Assembly (NCBI RefSeq): GCF_017299535.1
Contig: NZ_CP071238.1
Coordinates: forward strand, 5,053,298 to 5,117,297
DNA from: Serratia marcescens subsp. marcescens ATCC 13880
GTDB lineage: Bacteria > Pseudomonadota > Gammaproteobacteria > Enterobacterales > Enterobacteriaceae
Direction: 5' to 3'
DNA length: 64,000 bases
Shown here: one piece after another, positions 39,077-50,571 of the stretch
Layout of the letters: the number at the start of each line of letters is the position of its first letter
Position numbering within the stretch: the first letter of the stretch is position 1
Made by a program: the position numbers and the translations under genes
The notes under the pieces: model-generated
Seen by the model: the letters and a program-made list of their open reading frames with translations, nothing else
Database searches by the model: none
Told to the model about the DNA's origin: nothing

Positions 39077-39496
39077 ATGGCTATGACTTACCATCTGGAT
39101 GTAGTCAGCGCGGAAAAACAGATGTTTTCCGGCCTGGTGCAGAAGATCCAGGTGACAGGCAGCGAAGGTGAACTGGGGATCTTCCCTGGCCATGCGCCGC
39201 TGCTGACTGCCATCAAGCCTGGCATGGTGCGTATTGTTAAGCAGCACGGTGAAGAAGAGTTCATCTACCTGTCCGGCGGCATCCTCGAGGTGCAGCCGAG
39301 CGTGGTTACCGTGCTGGCGGACACTGCTATCCGTGGTACTGACCTCGACGAAGCGAGAGCGTTGGAAGCTAAGCGTAAAGCTGAAGAACACATTCGCAGC
39401 TCTCATGGCGATGTCGACTATGCTCAGGCATCCGCTGAACTGGCGAAAGCGATCGCAAAACTGCGCGTTATCGAGCTCACCAGAAAAGCGATGTAA
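39077..39496 (+). CDS. atpC: F0F1 ATP synthase subunit epsilon
   Basis: A 139-residue F1 subunit with an N-terminal beta-sandwich and a C-terminal helical hairpin that inhibits ATP hydrolysis. It is the last gene of the operon and is followed by an intrinsic terminator. Confidence 0.98.
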   Translation: MAMTYHLDVVSAEKQMFSGLVQKIQVTGSEGELGIFPGHAPLLTAIKPGMVRIVKQHGEEEFIYLSGGILEVQPSVVTVLADTAIRGTDLDEARALEAKRKAEEHIRSSHGDVDYAQASAELAKAIAKLRVIELTRKAM

Positions 39497-39525
39497 TGTT
39501 TGGGTGCCCTGCACCCAACTTTAAG

Positions 39526-39554
39526 AAAGCGGCCTATAGGGTCGCTTTTTTTTT
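39526..39554 (+). terminator. atp operon terminator
   Basis: Stem AAGCGGCC / GGGTCGCTT with loop TATA (one G-U pair and one bulge), followed by a run of about nine Ts. A weaker hairpin GGGTGC-cct-GCACCC lies just upstream at about 39502-39516. Confidence 0.88.
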
Positions 39555-39786
39555 ACTTTAAAATAAGCATTTCAGCCCGGCGTACAGAGTGGTGTATAAC
39601 CCCTGATATCGGGAAAGAAACGTCGCCGATCGCCGACAGTTTTTTCGTCCCGGCGTCGAATTGGCCGCGATAGCGGCAGGCCAAGGCCCGCGCGGCCTGC
39701 GCCGGGTTCGTGCAGAGAAATATGTAGTAATATCGCCGCTAAACGGTTTTACTTTCGTCTATCAAAATGGAGTTATCAGGTTGCTT

Positions 39787-41160
39787 ATGTCGAACAGCGC
39801 AATGAGCGTGGTTATCCTCGCCGCGGGCAAGGGAACACGCATGTATTCCGATCTTCCCAAGGTCTTACATCCGTTGGCCGGCAAGCCGATGGTGCAACAC
39901 GTCATTGATGCCGCGATGAAACTGGGCGCGCAACATGTACACCTGGTATACGGCCACGGCGGCGATCTGCTGAAAAGCACGCTGACCGAGGGCGCGCTGA
40001 ACTGGGTGCTGCAGGCCGAGCAACTGGGCACTGGCCATGCGATGCAGCAGGCGGCGCCGCATTTTGCCGACGATGAAGACGTATTGATGCTGTATGGCGA
40101 CGTGCCGTTGATCTCCGTGGATACGCTGCAGCGCCTGTTGGCGGCCAAGCCGCAGGGCGGCATTGGCCTGCTGACGGTCAAGCTGGACGACCCGAGCGGC
40201 TATGGCCGCATCGTGCGCGAGCAGGGTGACGTGGTGGGCATCGTCGAACACAAGGACGCCAGCGAAGCGCAGCGTCAGATCAATGAGATCAATACCGGCA
40301 TCCTGGTGGCGAATGGGCGCGATCTGAAGCGCTGGCTGGGGATGTTGAATAACGATAACGCACAGGGTGAGTTTTACATCACCGATATCATTGCGTTGGC
40401 GCATGCCGACGGCAAGAAAATCGAAGCCGTGCACCCATCGCGTTTGAGCGAAGTGGAAGGCGTGAACAACCGTCTGCAGCTGGCGACCCTGGAGCGCGTG
40501 TTCCAGTCGGAACAGTCTGAAAAGCTGCTGCTGGCCGGCGTAATGCTGTTGGATCCGGCGCGTTTCGACCTGCGTGGTGAACTTGTTCACGGCCGCGACA
40601 TCACTATTGATGTGAATGTGATTATCGAAGGTCACGTCAAGCTGGGCGACCGGGTGAAAATCGGCGCCGGCTGCGTGCTAAAAAACTGCGTGATCGGTGA
40701 TGACTGCGAGATCAGCCCTTACAGCGTACTGGAAGACAGCGTGCTGGAAGCAGACTGCACGGTGGGGCCGTTCGCCCGCTTGCGCCCAGGCGCGGAGCTG
40801 GCGGCAGGGGCTCACGTCGGCAACTTCGTGGAAATGAAAAAGGCGCGCCTGGGCAAAGGCTCCAAGGCCGGTCACCTCAGCTACCTGGGCGATGCTGAAA
40901 TCGGCGATGACGTGAATATCGGCGCCGGCACCATCACCTGCAACTACGATGGCGCCAACAAGCACAAGACGCTGATCGGCGATGGCGTGTTCGTCGGTTC
41001 CGATACTCAGCTGGTGGCGCCGGTGTCGGTCGGTAAAGGCTCCACCATTGCCGCCGGCACCACGGTGACGCGAGATATCGCCGAAAACGAACTGGTCCTG
41101 AGCCGCGTCAAGCAGGTGCACATTCAGGGCTGGCAGCGCCCGGTGAAGAAGAAGCCATAG
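39787..41160 (+). CDS. glmU: Bifunctional GlcN-1-P acetyltransferase / GlcNAc-1-P uridylyltransferase
   Basis: A 457-residue enzyme making UDP-GlcNAc for peptidoglycan and lipopolysaccharide. The N-terminal uridylyltransferase domain opens with [18 protein letters not shown]. The C-terminal left-handed beta-helix acetyltransferase shows hexapeptide repeats ([49 protein letters not shown]). I chose the ATG at 39787, behind GGAGTTATCAGG; the open frame to 39661 lacks conservation. Precedes glmS at 149 bp. Confidence 0.97.
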   Translation: MSNSAMSVVILAAGKGTRMYSDLPKVLHPLAGKPMVQHVIDAAMKLGAQHVHLVYGHGGDLLKSTLTEGALNWVLQAEQLGTGHAMQQAAPHFADDEDVLMLYGDVPLISVDTLQRLLAAKPQGGIGLLTVKLDDPSGYGRIVREQGDVVGIVEHKDASEAQRQINEINTGILVANGRDLKRWLGMLNNDNAQGEFYITDIIALAHADGKKIEAVHPSRLSEVEGVNNRLQLATLERVFQSEQSEKLLLAGVMLLDPARFDLRGELVHGRDITIDVNVIIEGHVKLGDRVKIGAGCVLKNCVIGDDCEISPYSVLEDSVLEADCTVGPFARLRPGAELAAGAHVGNFVEMKKARLGKGSKAGHLSYLGDAEIGDDVNIGAGTITCNYDGANKHKTLIGDGVFVGSDTQLVAPVSVGKGSTIAAGTTVTRDIAENELVLSRVKQVHIQGWQRPVKKKP

Positions 41161-41273
41161 TGTGTTTTGCGTTGGGCTCTATTCACGAGCCCAATACAAA
41201 ACATAATAACCCCACCATCTACAGGCTCGGGGACGCACGGTAAAACCGGCAAAAATCAGGTCAAGGCATCGAA

Positions 41274-41292
41274 AACGTCCACGAAGGACGTT
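41274..41292 (+). promoter_or_regulatory. Stem-loop in the glmS leader
   Basis: Perfect 7-bp stem AACGTCC / GGACGTT with loop ACGAA, 17 nt upstream of the glmS start and just before its AGGA. In E. coli the glmS message is processed by RNase E and activated by the sRNA GlmZ, which opens an inhibitory leader structure. This hairpin is a candidate for part of such control. Confidence 0.5.
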
Positions 41293-41309
41293 CATTAGGA
41301 ATACAACTG

Positions 41310-43139
41310 ATGTGTGGAATTGTAGGCGCAGTAGCGCAACGTGATATCGCAGAAATTCTGTTGGAAGGTTTACGCCGTCTCGAGTACCGCGGTTATGACT
41401 CCGCCGGTCTGGCGGTGGTCGATGAAAAAGGTAACGTCAGTCGCCTGCGTCGCGTTGGCAAGGTACAAAAGCTGGCCGAAGCGGCGGAACAAACCGATCT
41501 GCACGGCGGTACCGGCATCGCTCACACCCGTTGGGCTACGCACGGTGAACCGACCGAAGCGAACGCGCACCCGCATGTTTCCGACTACATTACCGTGGTG
41601 CATAACGGCATCATCGAAAACCACGAGCCGCTGCGCGAACTGCTGATTGAACGCGGTTACCGTTTCAGCTCTGAAACCGATACCGAAGTGATTGCGCACC
41701 TGGTGCACTGGGAACAACTGCAAGGCGGTACGCTGCTGGAAGTGGTTCAGCGCGTGATCCCGCAGCTGCGCGGCGCTTATGGCACCGTGGTGATGGACAG
41801 CCGCGATCCGAGCGTGCTGGTCGCGGCGCGTTCCGGCAGCCCGCTGGTTATCGGCCGCGGCGTTGGGGAAAACTTCATCGCTTCCGATCAGCTGGCGCTG
41901 CTGCCGGTCACCCGCCGCTTCATCTTCCTGGAAGAGGGTGACGTGGTGGAAGTGACTCGCCGCACCGTCAACATTTTCGACAAACAGGGCAACGCCATCG
42001 AGCGCCCTGAGATCGAATCCCAGGTGCAGTATGACGCCGGCGACAAGGGCGCTTACCGCCACTACATGCAAAAAGAGATTTACGAACAGCCGCTGGCGCT
42101 GAAAAACACTCTGGAAGGGCGTTTCAGTCATGGCCAAATCAACCTGAGTGAGCTGGGGCCGCACGCCGACGAGCTGCTCGCCAAGGTGCAGCACGTGCAG
42201 ATTATCGCCTGTGGCACTTCTTACCACTCCGGTATGGTGGCGCGTTACTGGTTCGAAGCGCTGGCCGGTGTGCCGTGCGATGTCGAGATCGCGTCCGAAT
42301 TCCGTTACCGCAAATCGGCGGTGCGTCCGGGCAGCCTGATCATCACTCTGTCGCAGTCCGGCGAAACCGCCGACACTCTGGCGGCGCTGCGCCTGTCCAA
42401 GGAGCTGGGTTATCTCGGTTCGCTGGCCGTTTGTAACGTTGCCGGCTCTTCGCTGGTGCGTGAATCCGATCTGGCGTTGATGACCAAAGCGGGCACGGAA
42501 ATCGGCGTAGCCTCGACCAAAGCCTTCACCACGCAGCTCACCGTGCTGTTGATGCTGGTGGCGCGCCTGGGCCGTCTGAAAGGCATGGCGGAAAGCGTGG
42601 AGCACGAGATCGTGCATGGTCTGCAGGCGTTGCCGGCGCGTATCGAGCAGATGCTGTCGATGGATAAAGAGATCGAAGCGCTGGCGGAAGGCTTCTCCGA
42701 CAAGCACCATGCGCTGTTCCTCGGCCGTGGCGATCAGTATCCGATCGCCATGGAAGGGGCGCTGAAGCTGAAAGAGATCTCCTATATTCACGCCGAAGCT
42801 TATGCGGCGGGCGAGTTGAAACACGGCCCGCTGGCGCTGATCGACGCCGATATGCCGGTGATTGTGGTGGCGCCGAACAACGAACTGCTGGAAAAGCTGA
42901 AGTCCAACATTGAAGAAGTGCGCGCGCGCGGCGGCCAGCTGTACGTGTTCGCCGATCAGGACGCCGGCTTCGTCAGCAGCGAAGGCATGACCATCATTCC
43001 TCTGCCGCACGTCGAGGAAATCGTCGCGCCGATCTTCTACACCGTGCCGTTGCAGCTGCTGTCTTACCATGTGGCGCTAATCAAAGGCACCGACGTTGAC
43101 CAGCCGCGCAACCTGGCGAAGTCTGTCACCGTAGAGTAA
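41310..43139 (+). CDS. glmS: Glutamine:fructose-6-phosphate aminotransferase (isomerizing)
   Basis: A 609-residue enzyme making glucosamine-6-phosphate, the first step to UDP-GlcNAc. The N-terminal glutaminase uses Cys2 (MCGIVGAV). Two SIS domains follow ([46 protein letters not shown]). The C-terminus AKSVTVE is conserved. Same length as E. coli. Functionally coupled to glmU upstream. Confidence 0.98.
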   Translation: MCGIVGAVAQRDIAEILLEGLRRLEYRGYDSAGLAVVDEKGNVSRLRRVGKVQKLAEAAEQTDLHGGTGIAHTRWATHGEPTEANAHPHVSDYITVVHNGIIENHEPLRELLIERGYRFSSETDTEVIAHLVHWEQLQGGTLLEVVQRVIPQLRGAYGTVVMDSRDPSVLVAARSGSPLVIGRGVGENFIASDQLALLPVTRRFIFLEEGDVVEVTRRTVNIFDKQGNAIERPEIESQVQYDAGDKGAYRHYMQKEIYEQPLALKNTLEGRFSHGQINLSELGPHADELLAKVQHVQIIACGTSYHSGMVARYWFEALAGVPCDVEIASEFRYRKSAVRPGSLIITLSQSGETADTLAALRLSKELGYLGSLAVCNVAGSSLVRESDLALMTKAGTEIGVASTKAFTTQLTVLLMLVARLGRLKGMAESVEHEIVHGLQALPARIEQMLSMDKEIEALAEGFSDKHHALFLGRGDQYPIAMEGALKLKEISYIHAEAYAAGELKHGPLALIDADMPVIVVAPNNELLEKLKSNIEEVRARGGQLYVFADQDAGFVSSEGMTIIPLPHVEEIVAPIFYTVPLQLLSYHVALIKGTDVDQPRNLAKSVTVE

Positions 43140-43159
43140 TTTGCCGCAGGTAAACTGCA

Positions 43160-43186
43160 AAAGCCGGCCTTAGCGCCGGCTTTTTT
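43160..43186 (+). terminator. glmS terminator
   Basis: Stem AAAGCCGGC / GCCGGCTTT with a 6-nt loop and a T-run, 20 nt after the glmS stop. Confidence 0.9.
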
Positions 43187-43346
43187 CATGAGTGACCTTA
43201 AAGATGACAGCGCTGCCGTTTCGGTGATAAACGTTGTCATATTCAAGCGGATAGGCCGCGCCAAGCCGGTTTTTTATTGCTTGGGAAATGTGCTGTTTCA
43301 CGGCTAACCTTATGATTTAAATACAAACAAACACTCATTAAATGCA

Positions 43347-43397
43347 CTGTAATATAACTGTCATATTGCGTACATTTTTCTGTCACCAAACTGTCCT
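43347..43397 (+). promoter_or_regulatory. Pho box array upstream of pstS
   Basis: Five 7-bp units at an exact 11-bp period: CTGTAAT (43347), CTGTCAT (43358), CGTACAT (43369), CTGTCAC (43380) and CTGTCCT (43391), separated by AT-rich 4-bp spacers. These are PhoB-binding repeats. The third unit is degenerate, so the array may work as two flanking pairs/triples. A -10 candidate (AATACT) follows about 16 bp later. The rest of the 335-bp glmS-pstS gap holds only the glmS terminator and AT-rich sequence. Confidence 0.88.
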
Positions 43398-43474
43398 ATT
43401 TTCCCTCCTGCAGCAATACTTACTCTGATTAAAACGACTCGAAGTCGATTTTAAGTATCCCATTAGGAGGGATT

Positions 43475-44515
43475 ATGAAACTGATGCGTACCACCGTCGC
43501 CAGTATTGTGGCAGCGACCTTCTCCCTGACCGCCGTGTCCGCGTTCGCTGCTGCCAGCCTGACCGGTGCAGGTGCGACATTCCCCGCTCCGGTTTACGCC
43601 AAGTGGGCAGATTCTTATCAGAAAGAAACCGGCAACAAAGTTAACTATCAGGGCATCGGCTCCTCTGGCGGCGTAAAGCAAATCGTGGCCAACACCGTTG
43701 ACTTTGGCGCTTCCGACGCCCCGCTGTCTGACGACAAGCTGGCGGCCGACGGCCTGTTCCAGTTCCCGACCGTGATCGGCGGCGTGGTGCTGGCGGTGAA
43801 TATTCCGGGCATCAAATCCGGCGAACTGACGCTGGACGGCAAAACCCTGGGCGATATCTACCTGGGCAACGTCAAAAAGTGGAACGATCCGGCTATCACC
43901 AAGCTGAACCCAGGCGTGAAACTGCCTGACCAAAACATCGCCGTAGTGCGCCGCGCCGACGGTTCCGGCACTTCGTTCGTGTTCACCAGCTACCTGTCCA
44001 AAGCCAATGCGCAGTGGAAAGAAAAGATTGGCGCCGGTTCTACCGTTAACTGGCCGACCGGTCTGGGCGGTAAAGGCAACGACGGCATCGCCGCCTTCGT
44101 TCAGCGTCTGCCAGGCTCTATCGGCTACGTAGAATACGCTTACGCCAAGCAGAACAACCTGGCTTACACCAAGCTGGTGTCCGCCGACGGCAAACCGGTC
44201 AGCCCGACCGAAGAGAGCTTCAGCAACGCCGCCAAGGGTGCGGATTGGAGCAAAACCTTTGCTCAGGATCTGACTGACCAGAAAGGCGACAACGTGTGGC
44301 CAATCACCTCCACCACCTTCATCCTGGTGCACAAAGAGCAGAAAAACCCTGCTCAGGGCGCCGAAGTGCTGAAGTTCTTCGACTGGGCCTACAAAACCGG
44401 TGCAAAACAAGCTAACGAGCTGGATTACGCCACCCTGCCGGCAGAAGTGGTTGAGCAGGTGCGTGCGGCCTGGAAAACCAACGTAAAAGACAGTTCAGGT
44501 AAAGCGCTGTACTAA
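43475..44515 (+). CDS. pstS: Phosphate ABC transporter substrate-binding protein PstS
   Basis: A 346-residue periplasmic phosphate receptor, same length as E. coli. Signal peptide ends at SAFA (about residue 25), mature start [16 protein letters not shown] with phosphate-contacting residues, then GSSGGVKQI and [12 protein letters not shown]. First gene of pstSCAB-phoU. Strong AGGAGGG ribosome binding site. Confidence 0.98.
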   Translation: MKLMRTTVASIVAATFSLTAVSAFAAASLTGAGATFPAPVYAKWADSYQKETGNKVNYQGIGSSGGVKQIVANTVDFGASDAPLSDDKLAADGLFQFPTVIGGVVLAVNIPGIKSGELTLDGKTLGDIYLGNVKKWNDPAITKLNPGVKLPDQNIAVVRRADGSGTSFVFTSYLSKANAQWKEKIGAGSTVNWPTGLGGKGNDGIAAFVQRLPGSIGYVEYAYAKQNNLAYTKLVSADGKPVSPTEESFSNAAKGADWSKTFAQDLTDQKGDNVWPITSTTFILVHKEQKNPAQGAEVLKFFDWAYKTGAKQANELDYATLPAEVVEQVRAAWKTNVKDSSGKALY

Positions 44516-44522
44516 CAACGCA

Positions 44523-44545
44523 GGGGCGCGGGTTCGCCGCGCCCC
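44523..44545 (+). other. pstS-pstC intercistronic hairpin
   Basis: Perfect 9-bp stem GGGGCGCGG / CCGCGCCCC with loop GTTCG, 8 nt after the pstS stop and without a U-tract. It probably stabilises the pstS part of the message so that receptor exceeds permease. Confidence 0.7.
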
Positions 44546-44606
44546 ACACAGTTCTTCAGGCTCCGATCCCGGTTGGGGCTGCCAGGGTTCAAACAGAGAG
44601 TAATCT

Positions 44607-45563
44607 ATGGCTGAGTACAAGCCGACCATCAAAGCACCGGGCAAAAACGGTGACATCATTTTCAGCGCGCTGGTGAGACTGGCTGCGCTGATTACCCTAT
44701 TGTTGCTGGGCGGCATCATCGTTTCGCTGATCTTCGCCTCCTGGCCAAGCATGCAGAAATTCGGCTTTGCGTTCCTGTGGACCAAAGAGTGGGACGCGCC
44801 GGCGGAGCAGTTCGGCGCGCTGGTGCCGATCTACGGCACCGTGGTCACCTCGCTTATCGCGTTGATCATCGCCGTGCCGGTGAGCTTCGGCATCGCGCTG
44901 TTCCTGACCGAACTGGCGCCGAACTGGCTGAAGCGGCCGCTGGGCATCGCCATTGAGCTGCTGGCGGCCATTCCGAGCATCGTCTACGGCATGTGGGGAC
45001 TGTTCGTGTTCGCCCCGCTGTTCGCCGAATACTTCCAGACGCCGGTGGGCGACGTGCTGTCGGGCATTCCAATCGTTGGCGAGCTGTTCTCCGGCCCAGC
45101 CTTCGGCATCGGCATCCTGGCCGCCGGGGTGATCCTGGCGATCATGATCATTCCTTACATCGCCGCAGTGATGCGCGACGTGTTCGAACAGACCCCGGTG
45201 ATGATGAAAGAGTCGGCCTACGGCATCGGCTGCACCACCTGGGAAGTCATCTGGCGCATCGTGCTGCCGTTCACCAAAAACGGCGTCATCGGCGGGGTGA
45301 TGCTGGGCCTGGGCCGTGCGCTGGGGGAGACCATGGCGGTGACCTTTATCATCGGCAACACTTACCAGCTCGACAGCGCTTCGCTATACATGCCGGGCAA
45401 CAGCATCACCTCGGCGCTGGCCAACGAATTCGCTGAAGCCGAGTCCGGCGTGCACACTGCCGCGTTGATGGAGCTGGGCCTGATTCTGTTTGTTATCACC
45501 TTTATCGTGCTGGCGCTGTCGAAACTGATGATCATGCGTCTGGCCAAGAATGAGGGGCGTTAA
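44607..45563 (+). CDS. pstC: Phosphate ABC transporter permease PstC
   Basis: A 318-residue inner-membrane permease with about six membrane helices. The cytoplasmic coupling loop is [17 protein letters not shown]. coli PstC has 319 residues. Ends one base before pstA, implying coupling. Confidence 0.97.
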   Translation: MAEYKPTIKAPGKNGDIIFSALVRLAALITLLLLGGIIVSLIFASWPSMQKFGFAFLWTKEWDAPAEQFGALVPIYGTVVTSLIALIIAVPVSFGIALFLTELAPNWLKRPLGIAIELLAAIPSIVYGMWGLFVFAPLFAEYFQTPVGDVLSGIPIVGELFSGPAFGIGILAAGVILAIMIIPYIAAVMRDVFEQTPVMMKESAYGIGCTTWEVIWRIVLPFTKNGVIGGVMLGLGRALGETMAVTFIIGNTYQLDSASLYMPGNSITSALANEFAEAESGVHTAALMELGLILFVITFIVLALSKLMIMRLAKNEGR

Positions 45564-45564
45564 C

Positions 45565-46455
45565 ATGGCGACGATGGATATGCAAAACGCAGTCGTTCTG
45601 GCGGAAAGCCGCCGCAAAATGCAGGCCTGGCGCCGGCAGAAAAATCGCCTCGCGCTGTTCCTGTCGATGGCGACCATGGCGTTCGGGCTGTTCTGGCTGA
45701 TCTGGATCCTGATCGCCACCGTCACCAAAGGCTTCGACGGCATGTCGCTGGCGCTGTTCACCGAGATGACCCCGCCGCCGAACACCGCGGGCGGCGGCTT
45801 GGCCAACGCCATCGCTGGCAGCGGCCTGTTGATCCTGTGGGCGACCCTCTTCGGTACGCCGCTGGGCATCATGGCCGGCATCTACCTGGCGGAATACGGC
45901 CGTAAATCCTGGCTGGCGGAAGTGATCCGCTTTATCAACGACATCCTGCTGTCCGCACCGTCGATCGTGGTGGGCCTGTTCGTTTACACCATCGTGGTGG
46001 CGAAGATGGAACACTTTTCCGGTTGGGCCGGCATCGTGGCGCTGGCGTTGCTGCAGGTGCCGATCGTCATTCGCACCACCGAGAACATGCTGAAGCTGGT
46101 GCCGGATACGCTGCGCGAGGCCGCCTATGCCCTGGGCACGCCGAAATGGCGCATGATTTCCGCCATCACGCTGAAGGCGTCGGTGTCCGGCATCATCACC
46201 GGCGTGCTGCTGGCGATTGCGCGCATCGCGGGGGAAACCGCGCCGCTGCTGTTCACCTCGCTGTCGAACCAGTTCTGGAGCACCGACCTGATGCAGCCGA
46301 TCGCCAACCTGCCGGTGACCATCTTCAAATTCGCCATGAGCCCGTTCGCCGAATGGCAACAGTTGGCCTGGGCCGGGGTGCTGTTGATCACCCTGTGCGT
46401 ACTGTTACTGAATATCCTGGCGCGCGTAATTTTCGCCAAGAAAAAGCATTCGTAA
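45565..46455 (+). CDS. pstA: Phosphate ABC transporter permease PstA
   Basis: A 296-residue permease partner of PstC, same length as E. coli. Six hydrophobic segments; coupling loop [15 protein letters not shown]. The ATG at 45565 follows the pstC stop by one base. An in-frame ATG at 45550 would overlap pstC. Confidence 0.97.
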   Translation: MATMDMQNAVVLAESRRKMQAWRRQKNRLALFLSMATMAFGLFWLIWILIATVTKGFDGMSLALFTEMTPPPNTAGGGLANAIAGSGLLILWATLFGTPLGIMAGIYLAEYGRKSWLAEVIRFINDILLSAPSIVVGLFVYTIVVAKMEHFSGWAGIVALALLQVPIVIRTTENMLKLVPDTLREAAYALGTPKWRMISAITLKASVSGIITGVLLAIARIAGETAPLLFTSLSNQFWSTDLMQPIANLPVTIFKFAMSPFAEWQQLAWAGVLLITLCVLLLNILARVIFAKKKHS

Positions 46456-47280
<825 letters not shown>

Positions 47281-47291
47281 TAGGAAGCATC

Positions 47292-48026
47292 ATGGATAAC
47301 CTGAATTTAAACAAACACATTTCCGGCCAGTTCAACGCAGAGCTCGAGCATATCCGCACCCAGGTGCTGACCATGGGCGGGCTGGTGGAGCAACAGCTGA
47401 CCGATGCCATCACCGCGATGCACAATCAGGATGGCGAGTTGGCCAAGCGCGTAATTGAAGGCGACGCCAAGGTCAACATGATGGAAGTGGCGATCGACGA
47501 AGCGTGCGTGCGCATCATCGCCAAGCGCCAGCCGACCGCCAGCGATCTGCGCCTGGTGATGGCGATCATCAAAACCATTTCCGAGCTGGAGCGCATCGGC
47601 GACGTGGCGGACAAGATCTGCCGCACCGCGCTGGAAAAGTTCTCGCACCAGCATCAGCCGCTGCTGGTCAGTCTGGAGTCGCTAGGGCGCCACACCGTGC
47701 AGATGCTGCACGACGTGCTGGACGCGTTCGCGCGCATGGATCTGGACGAAGCGATCCGTATTTACCGCGAAGATAAAAAGGTCGACCAGGAATACGAAGG
47801 CATCGTGCGTCAGCTGATGACCTACATGATGGAAGACTCGCGCACCATTCCGAGCGTGCTGACCGCGCTGTTCTGCGCCCGCTCTATCGAGCGTATCGGC
47901 GACCGCTGTCAGAACATCTGCGAATTTATCTTCTATTTCGTCAAGGGGCAGGATTTCCGTCATTTGGGCGGCGATGCCCTGGAAAAGCTGCTCTCTCCGG
48001 GCGGTAAAGACGAAAAGGCCGACTAA
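47292..48026 (+). CDS. phoU: Phosphate signalling regulator PhoU
   Basis: A 244-residue all-helical protein with two PhoU repeats, each carrying metal-binding acidic motifs ([10 protein letters not shown] and [10 protein letters not shown]). It connects PstSCAB to the PhoR sensor and keeps the Pho regulon off in phosphate excess. Last gene of the operon, followed by a terminator. Confidence 0.97.
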   Translation: MDNLNLNKHISGQFNAELEHIRTQVLTMGGLVEQQLTDAITAMHNQDGELAKRVIEGDAKVNMMEVAIDEACVRIIAKRQPTASDLRLVMAIIKTISELERIGDVADKICRTALEKFSHQHQPLLVSLESLGRHTVQMLHDVLDAFARMDLDEAIRIYREDKKVDQEYEGIVRQLMTYMMEDSRTIPSVLTALFCARSIERIGDRCQNICEFIFYFVKGQDFRHLGGDALEKLLSPGGKDEKAD

Positions 48027-48048
48027 CTCTTTCCGGGTAATATCCTTC

Positions 48049-48072
48049 AAAGGCGCGGTTTCCCGCGCCTTT
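48049..48072 (+). terminator. pst operon terminator
   Basis: Stem AAAGGCGCGG / CCGCGCCTTT with loop TTTC, 22 nt after the phoU stop. Confidence 0.85.
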
Positions 48073-48194
48073 ATTCCATCTTAAACGCGTAAAGATAAAA
48101 AGGTTATAAATATAGCTTTTTATATTATTTCCTGACCTATGTGGCGCTTGCTAGCTTATTCGCCAGCAGGACATCAACCACTTAGGAGCTTTCT

Positions 48195-49034
48195 ATGAAA
48201 CATCGCGCTTTGGCCTTAACGTTGTTAGCCAGTCTGACCGGCCTCGCCGCCGGCGCCGCGCACGCGGACAAACTTGACGATATCAAGCAAGCCGGCGTGG
48301 TGCGTATCGCGGTGTTCGACAGCAACCCGCCGTTCGGCTACATCGATCCGCAGAGCAAAAAGCTGGTGGGCTACGATGTGGACGTAGCCGACGCGATCGG
48401 CAAAGCGCTGGGGGTGAAAGTGGAGCTGCGCGCCACCAATCCGGCCAACCGCATTCCGCTGCTGGTGTCGAAGAAGGTAGACCTGATTGCCGCCAACTTC
48501 ACCATTACCGACGAGCGCGCCAAGGAAGTGAACTTCAGCGTGCCGTATTTCGCCACCGGCCAGAAATTCATCGCCCGCAAAGGCGTATTGAAAACCCCGG
48601 AAGACATCAAGAAGCTGCGCATCGGCGCGGACAAGGGCACGGTGCAGGAAATCACCCTGCGCGAGCGTTTCCCGACGGCGAAAGTGATCTCCTACGATGA
48701 TACCCCGCTGGCGTTCGTGGCGTTGCGCAACGGCAACGTGCAGGCGATCACTCAGGACGACGCCAAGCTGGTCGGCCTGCTCGGCAACCTGCCGGCGGCG
48801 CAGAAGGCGGAATTTGAAATTTCGCCGTTCAGCCTGACCAAAGAGTATCAGGGCGTGGGCATTCCCAAGGGCGAGGATCGCCTGACCGCCGCGGTGAATG
48901 AGACGCTGATCAAGCTGGAAAACGACGGCGAAGCGGTTAAGATTTACGATCGCTGGTTCGGGCCGGAGACCAAATCCGCCCAGCCGCGCGGCGATTTCAA
49001 AATCGCGCCTTTGGATCAGCAACCGAAAGCCTGA
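48195..49034 (+). CDS. Amino-acid-type ABC transporter substrate-binding protein
   Basis: A 279-residue family 3 solute-binding protein (SBP_bac_3). Signal peptide residues 1-24, cleaved after AAHA. Conserved features include VGYDVDVADAIGKALG, ANFTITDERAKEVNFSVPYF and the C-terminal LENDGEAVKIYDRWFG. These receptors usually bind polar amino acids; the specific ligand cannot be read from sequence. A TAGGAG site lies 7 nt upstream. Two permease genes follow, but no ATPase gene. Confidence 0.88.
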   Translation: MKHRALALTLLASLTGLAAGAAHADKLDDIKQAGVVRIAVFDSNPPFGYIDPQSKKLVGYDVDVADAIGKALGVKVELRATNPANRIPLLVSKKVDLIAANFTITDERAKEVNFSVPYFATGQKFIARKGVLKTPEDIKKLRIGADKGTVQEITLRERFPTAKVISYDDTPLAFVALRNGNVQAITQDDAKLVGLLGNLPAAQKAEFEISPFSLTKEYQGVGIPKGEDRLTAAVNETLIKLENDGEAVKIYDRWFGPETKSAQPRGDFKIAPLDQQPKA

Positions 49035-49063
49035 TTTAACCGCTCGCGGTGAGATCGGTACGG

Positions 49064-49087
49064 AGGGGCGCAGCTTGCTGCGCCCCT
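49064..49087 (+). other. Intercistronic hairpin after the binding-protein gene
   Basis: AGGGGCGCAG / CTGCGCCCCT, 10 bp with a CTTG loop, no U-tract, between the binding-protein and first permease genes. Architecture is like that of the pstS-pstC junction. Confidence 0.7.
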
Positions 49088-49115
49088 GATGCATTCTGCA
49101 AGACAAGGATTGAAC

Positions 49116-49829
49116 ATGAATCTGGACTGGCTGCTGGCGCCGCAATACCTGAACTGGCTGTGGCACGGCTTTCTGCTGACGCTGTGGCTTTCCGCCTGCG
49201 CGGGCTTGGCGGCCACGCTGTTGGGCTTCGTGCTGGCGGCGATGCGCGACAGCAGCCTGCGGCCGCTGCGTTGGCTGGCGATGGGGTACAGCTCGCTGTT
49301 TCGCAATACGCCGCTGCTGGTGCAGCTGTTCTTCTGGTACTTCGCCGCCGGGCAAATCCTGCCGTCCGCCGCCATGCAGTGGCTGAACAGCGCACATCAG
49401 GTCGGCCCGCTTGAGTGGCCGTCGTTCGAGTTTCTCGCCGGTTTCTTCGGCCTGACGCTGTACTCCACCGCCTTTATCGCCGAAGAGATCCGCTCCGGCA
49501 TTCGCGGCGTCGCCGGCGGGCAGAAATATGCCGCTCAGGCGCTGGGGCTGACCGGCTGGCAGGCGATGCGCTACGTGGTGCTGCCGCAGGCGCTGAAAAT
49601 CGCGCTGCCGCCGCTGCTGGGGCAATACATGAACGTGATCAAGAACTCGTCGCTGACCATGGCGATCGGCGTTGCCGAACTCTCTTACGCCTCGCGTCAG
49701 GTCGAAACCGAAACCCTGCGCACCTTCCAGGCGTTCGGCGTGGCGACGGTACTGTATATCGCCATCATCGCGCTGCTGGAAGGTTGGGGCATGTGGCGAC
49801 AACAGCGTAAACCGCTGGGAGGACATTGA
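49116..49829 (+). CDS. Amino acid ABC transporter permease (first)
   Basis: A 237-residue HisM/GlnP-type permease with about five membrane helices. The coupling (EAA) loop is GQKYAAQALGLTGWQAM. NTPLLVQLFFWYF is typical of polar-amino-acid permeases. I chose the ATG at 49116 (AAGGAT upstream) over one at 49089. Its stop is one base before the second permease, so the two are coupled. Confidence 0.88.
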   Translation: MNLDWLLAPQYLNWLWHGFLLTLWLSACAGLAATLLGFVLAAMRDSSLRPLRWLAMGYSSLFRNTPLLVQLFFWYFAAGQILPSAAMQWLNSAHQVGPLEWPSFEFLAGFFGLTLYSTAFIAEEIRSGIRGVAGGQKYAAQALGLTGWQAMRYVVLPQALKIALPPLLGQYMNVIKNSSLTMAIGVAELSYASRQVETETLRTFQAFGVATVLYIAIIALLEGWGMWRQQRKPLGGH

Positions 49830-49830
49830 G

Positions 49831-50571
49831 ATGGATTTCAGCGTGATTCATGACAACCTGGGTTACCTGCTGTGGGGCACCTGGCCGGATGGGCCGCTGG
49901 GCGGCGCGGCGCTGACGTTGGCGATCAGCCTGATGGCCGGCGTGGTCTCGGCGGTGCTCGGCACCTTACTCGGCGTGGCGCTGGCGATGTCGCGCGGCGT
50001 CGCCGCCGGGCTGCTGGCGGCGGTGTTGGGCTTTTTCCGCGCTATTCCGGTCATCATGCTGATCTTCTGGACCTATTTCCTGCTGCCGATGGTGTTTGGC
50101 GTCGAGATCCCGGAAATTACCACCGTGGTGTGTGCGCTGGCGTTGATCGCTTCGGCCTATCTGGCTCATGCGGTGAAGGCCGGCATCGCCGCGATCGGTC
50201 CCGGCCAGTGGCAGGCCGGGCTTTCTCTGGGGCTGACGCGCTGGCAGACGCTGCGCATGATCGTGCTGCCGCAGGCGCTGCGCATGATGGTGCCGTCGTT
50301 CATCAACCAGTGGATTTCTCTGATCAAAGACACCTCGTTGGCTTATATCGTCGGCGTTGGCGAATTGACCTTCCTGGCGACCCAGGTCAACAACCGCAGC
50401 ATGGTCTATCCGATGGAAGTGTTCCTGTTTGTGGCGCTGGTCTATTTCGTATTCTGCCTGGCGCTCGATCTGCTGGCCAACGCGGTCAACCGCCGCTTCG
50501 GCGCGCAAACCCGCGCGCTGAAGCGGTCCTGGCGCTGGTGGCGCAACAAGCCGCCGTTGCCGGCCAGTTAA
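49831..50571 (+). CDS. Amino acid ABC transporter permease (second)
   Basis: A 246-residue permease of the same family with a membrane core and EAA loop GQWQAGLSLGLTRWQTL. A GGGAGG site lies within the end of the previous gene, and the ATG comes one base after that gene's stop. Its stop overlaps the convergent yieH stop (TTAA). The next plus-strand gene is not an ABC ATPase, so this importer must use an ATPase encoded elsewhere. Confidence 0.88.
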   Translation: MDFSVIHDNLGYLLWGTWPDGPLGGAALTLAISLMAGVVSAVLGTLLGVALAMSRGVAAGLLAAVLGFFRAIPVIMLIFWTYFLLPMVFGVEIPEITTVVCALALIASAYLAHAVKAGIAAIGPGQWQAGLSLGLTRWQTLRMIVLPQALRMMVPSFINQWISLIKDTSLAYIVGVGELTFLATQVNNRSMVYPMEVFLFVALVYFVFCLALDLLANAVNRRFGAQTRALKRSWRWWRNKPPLPAS

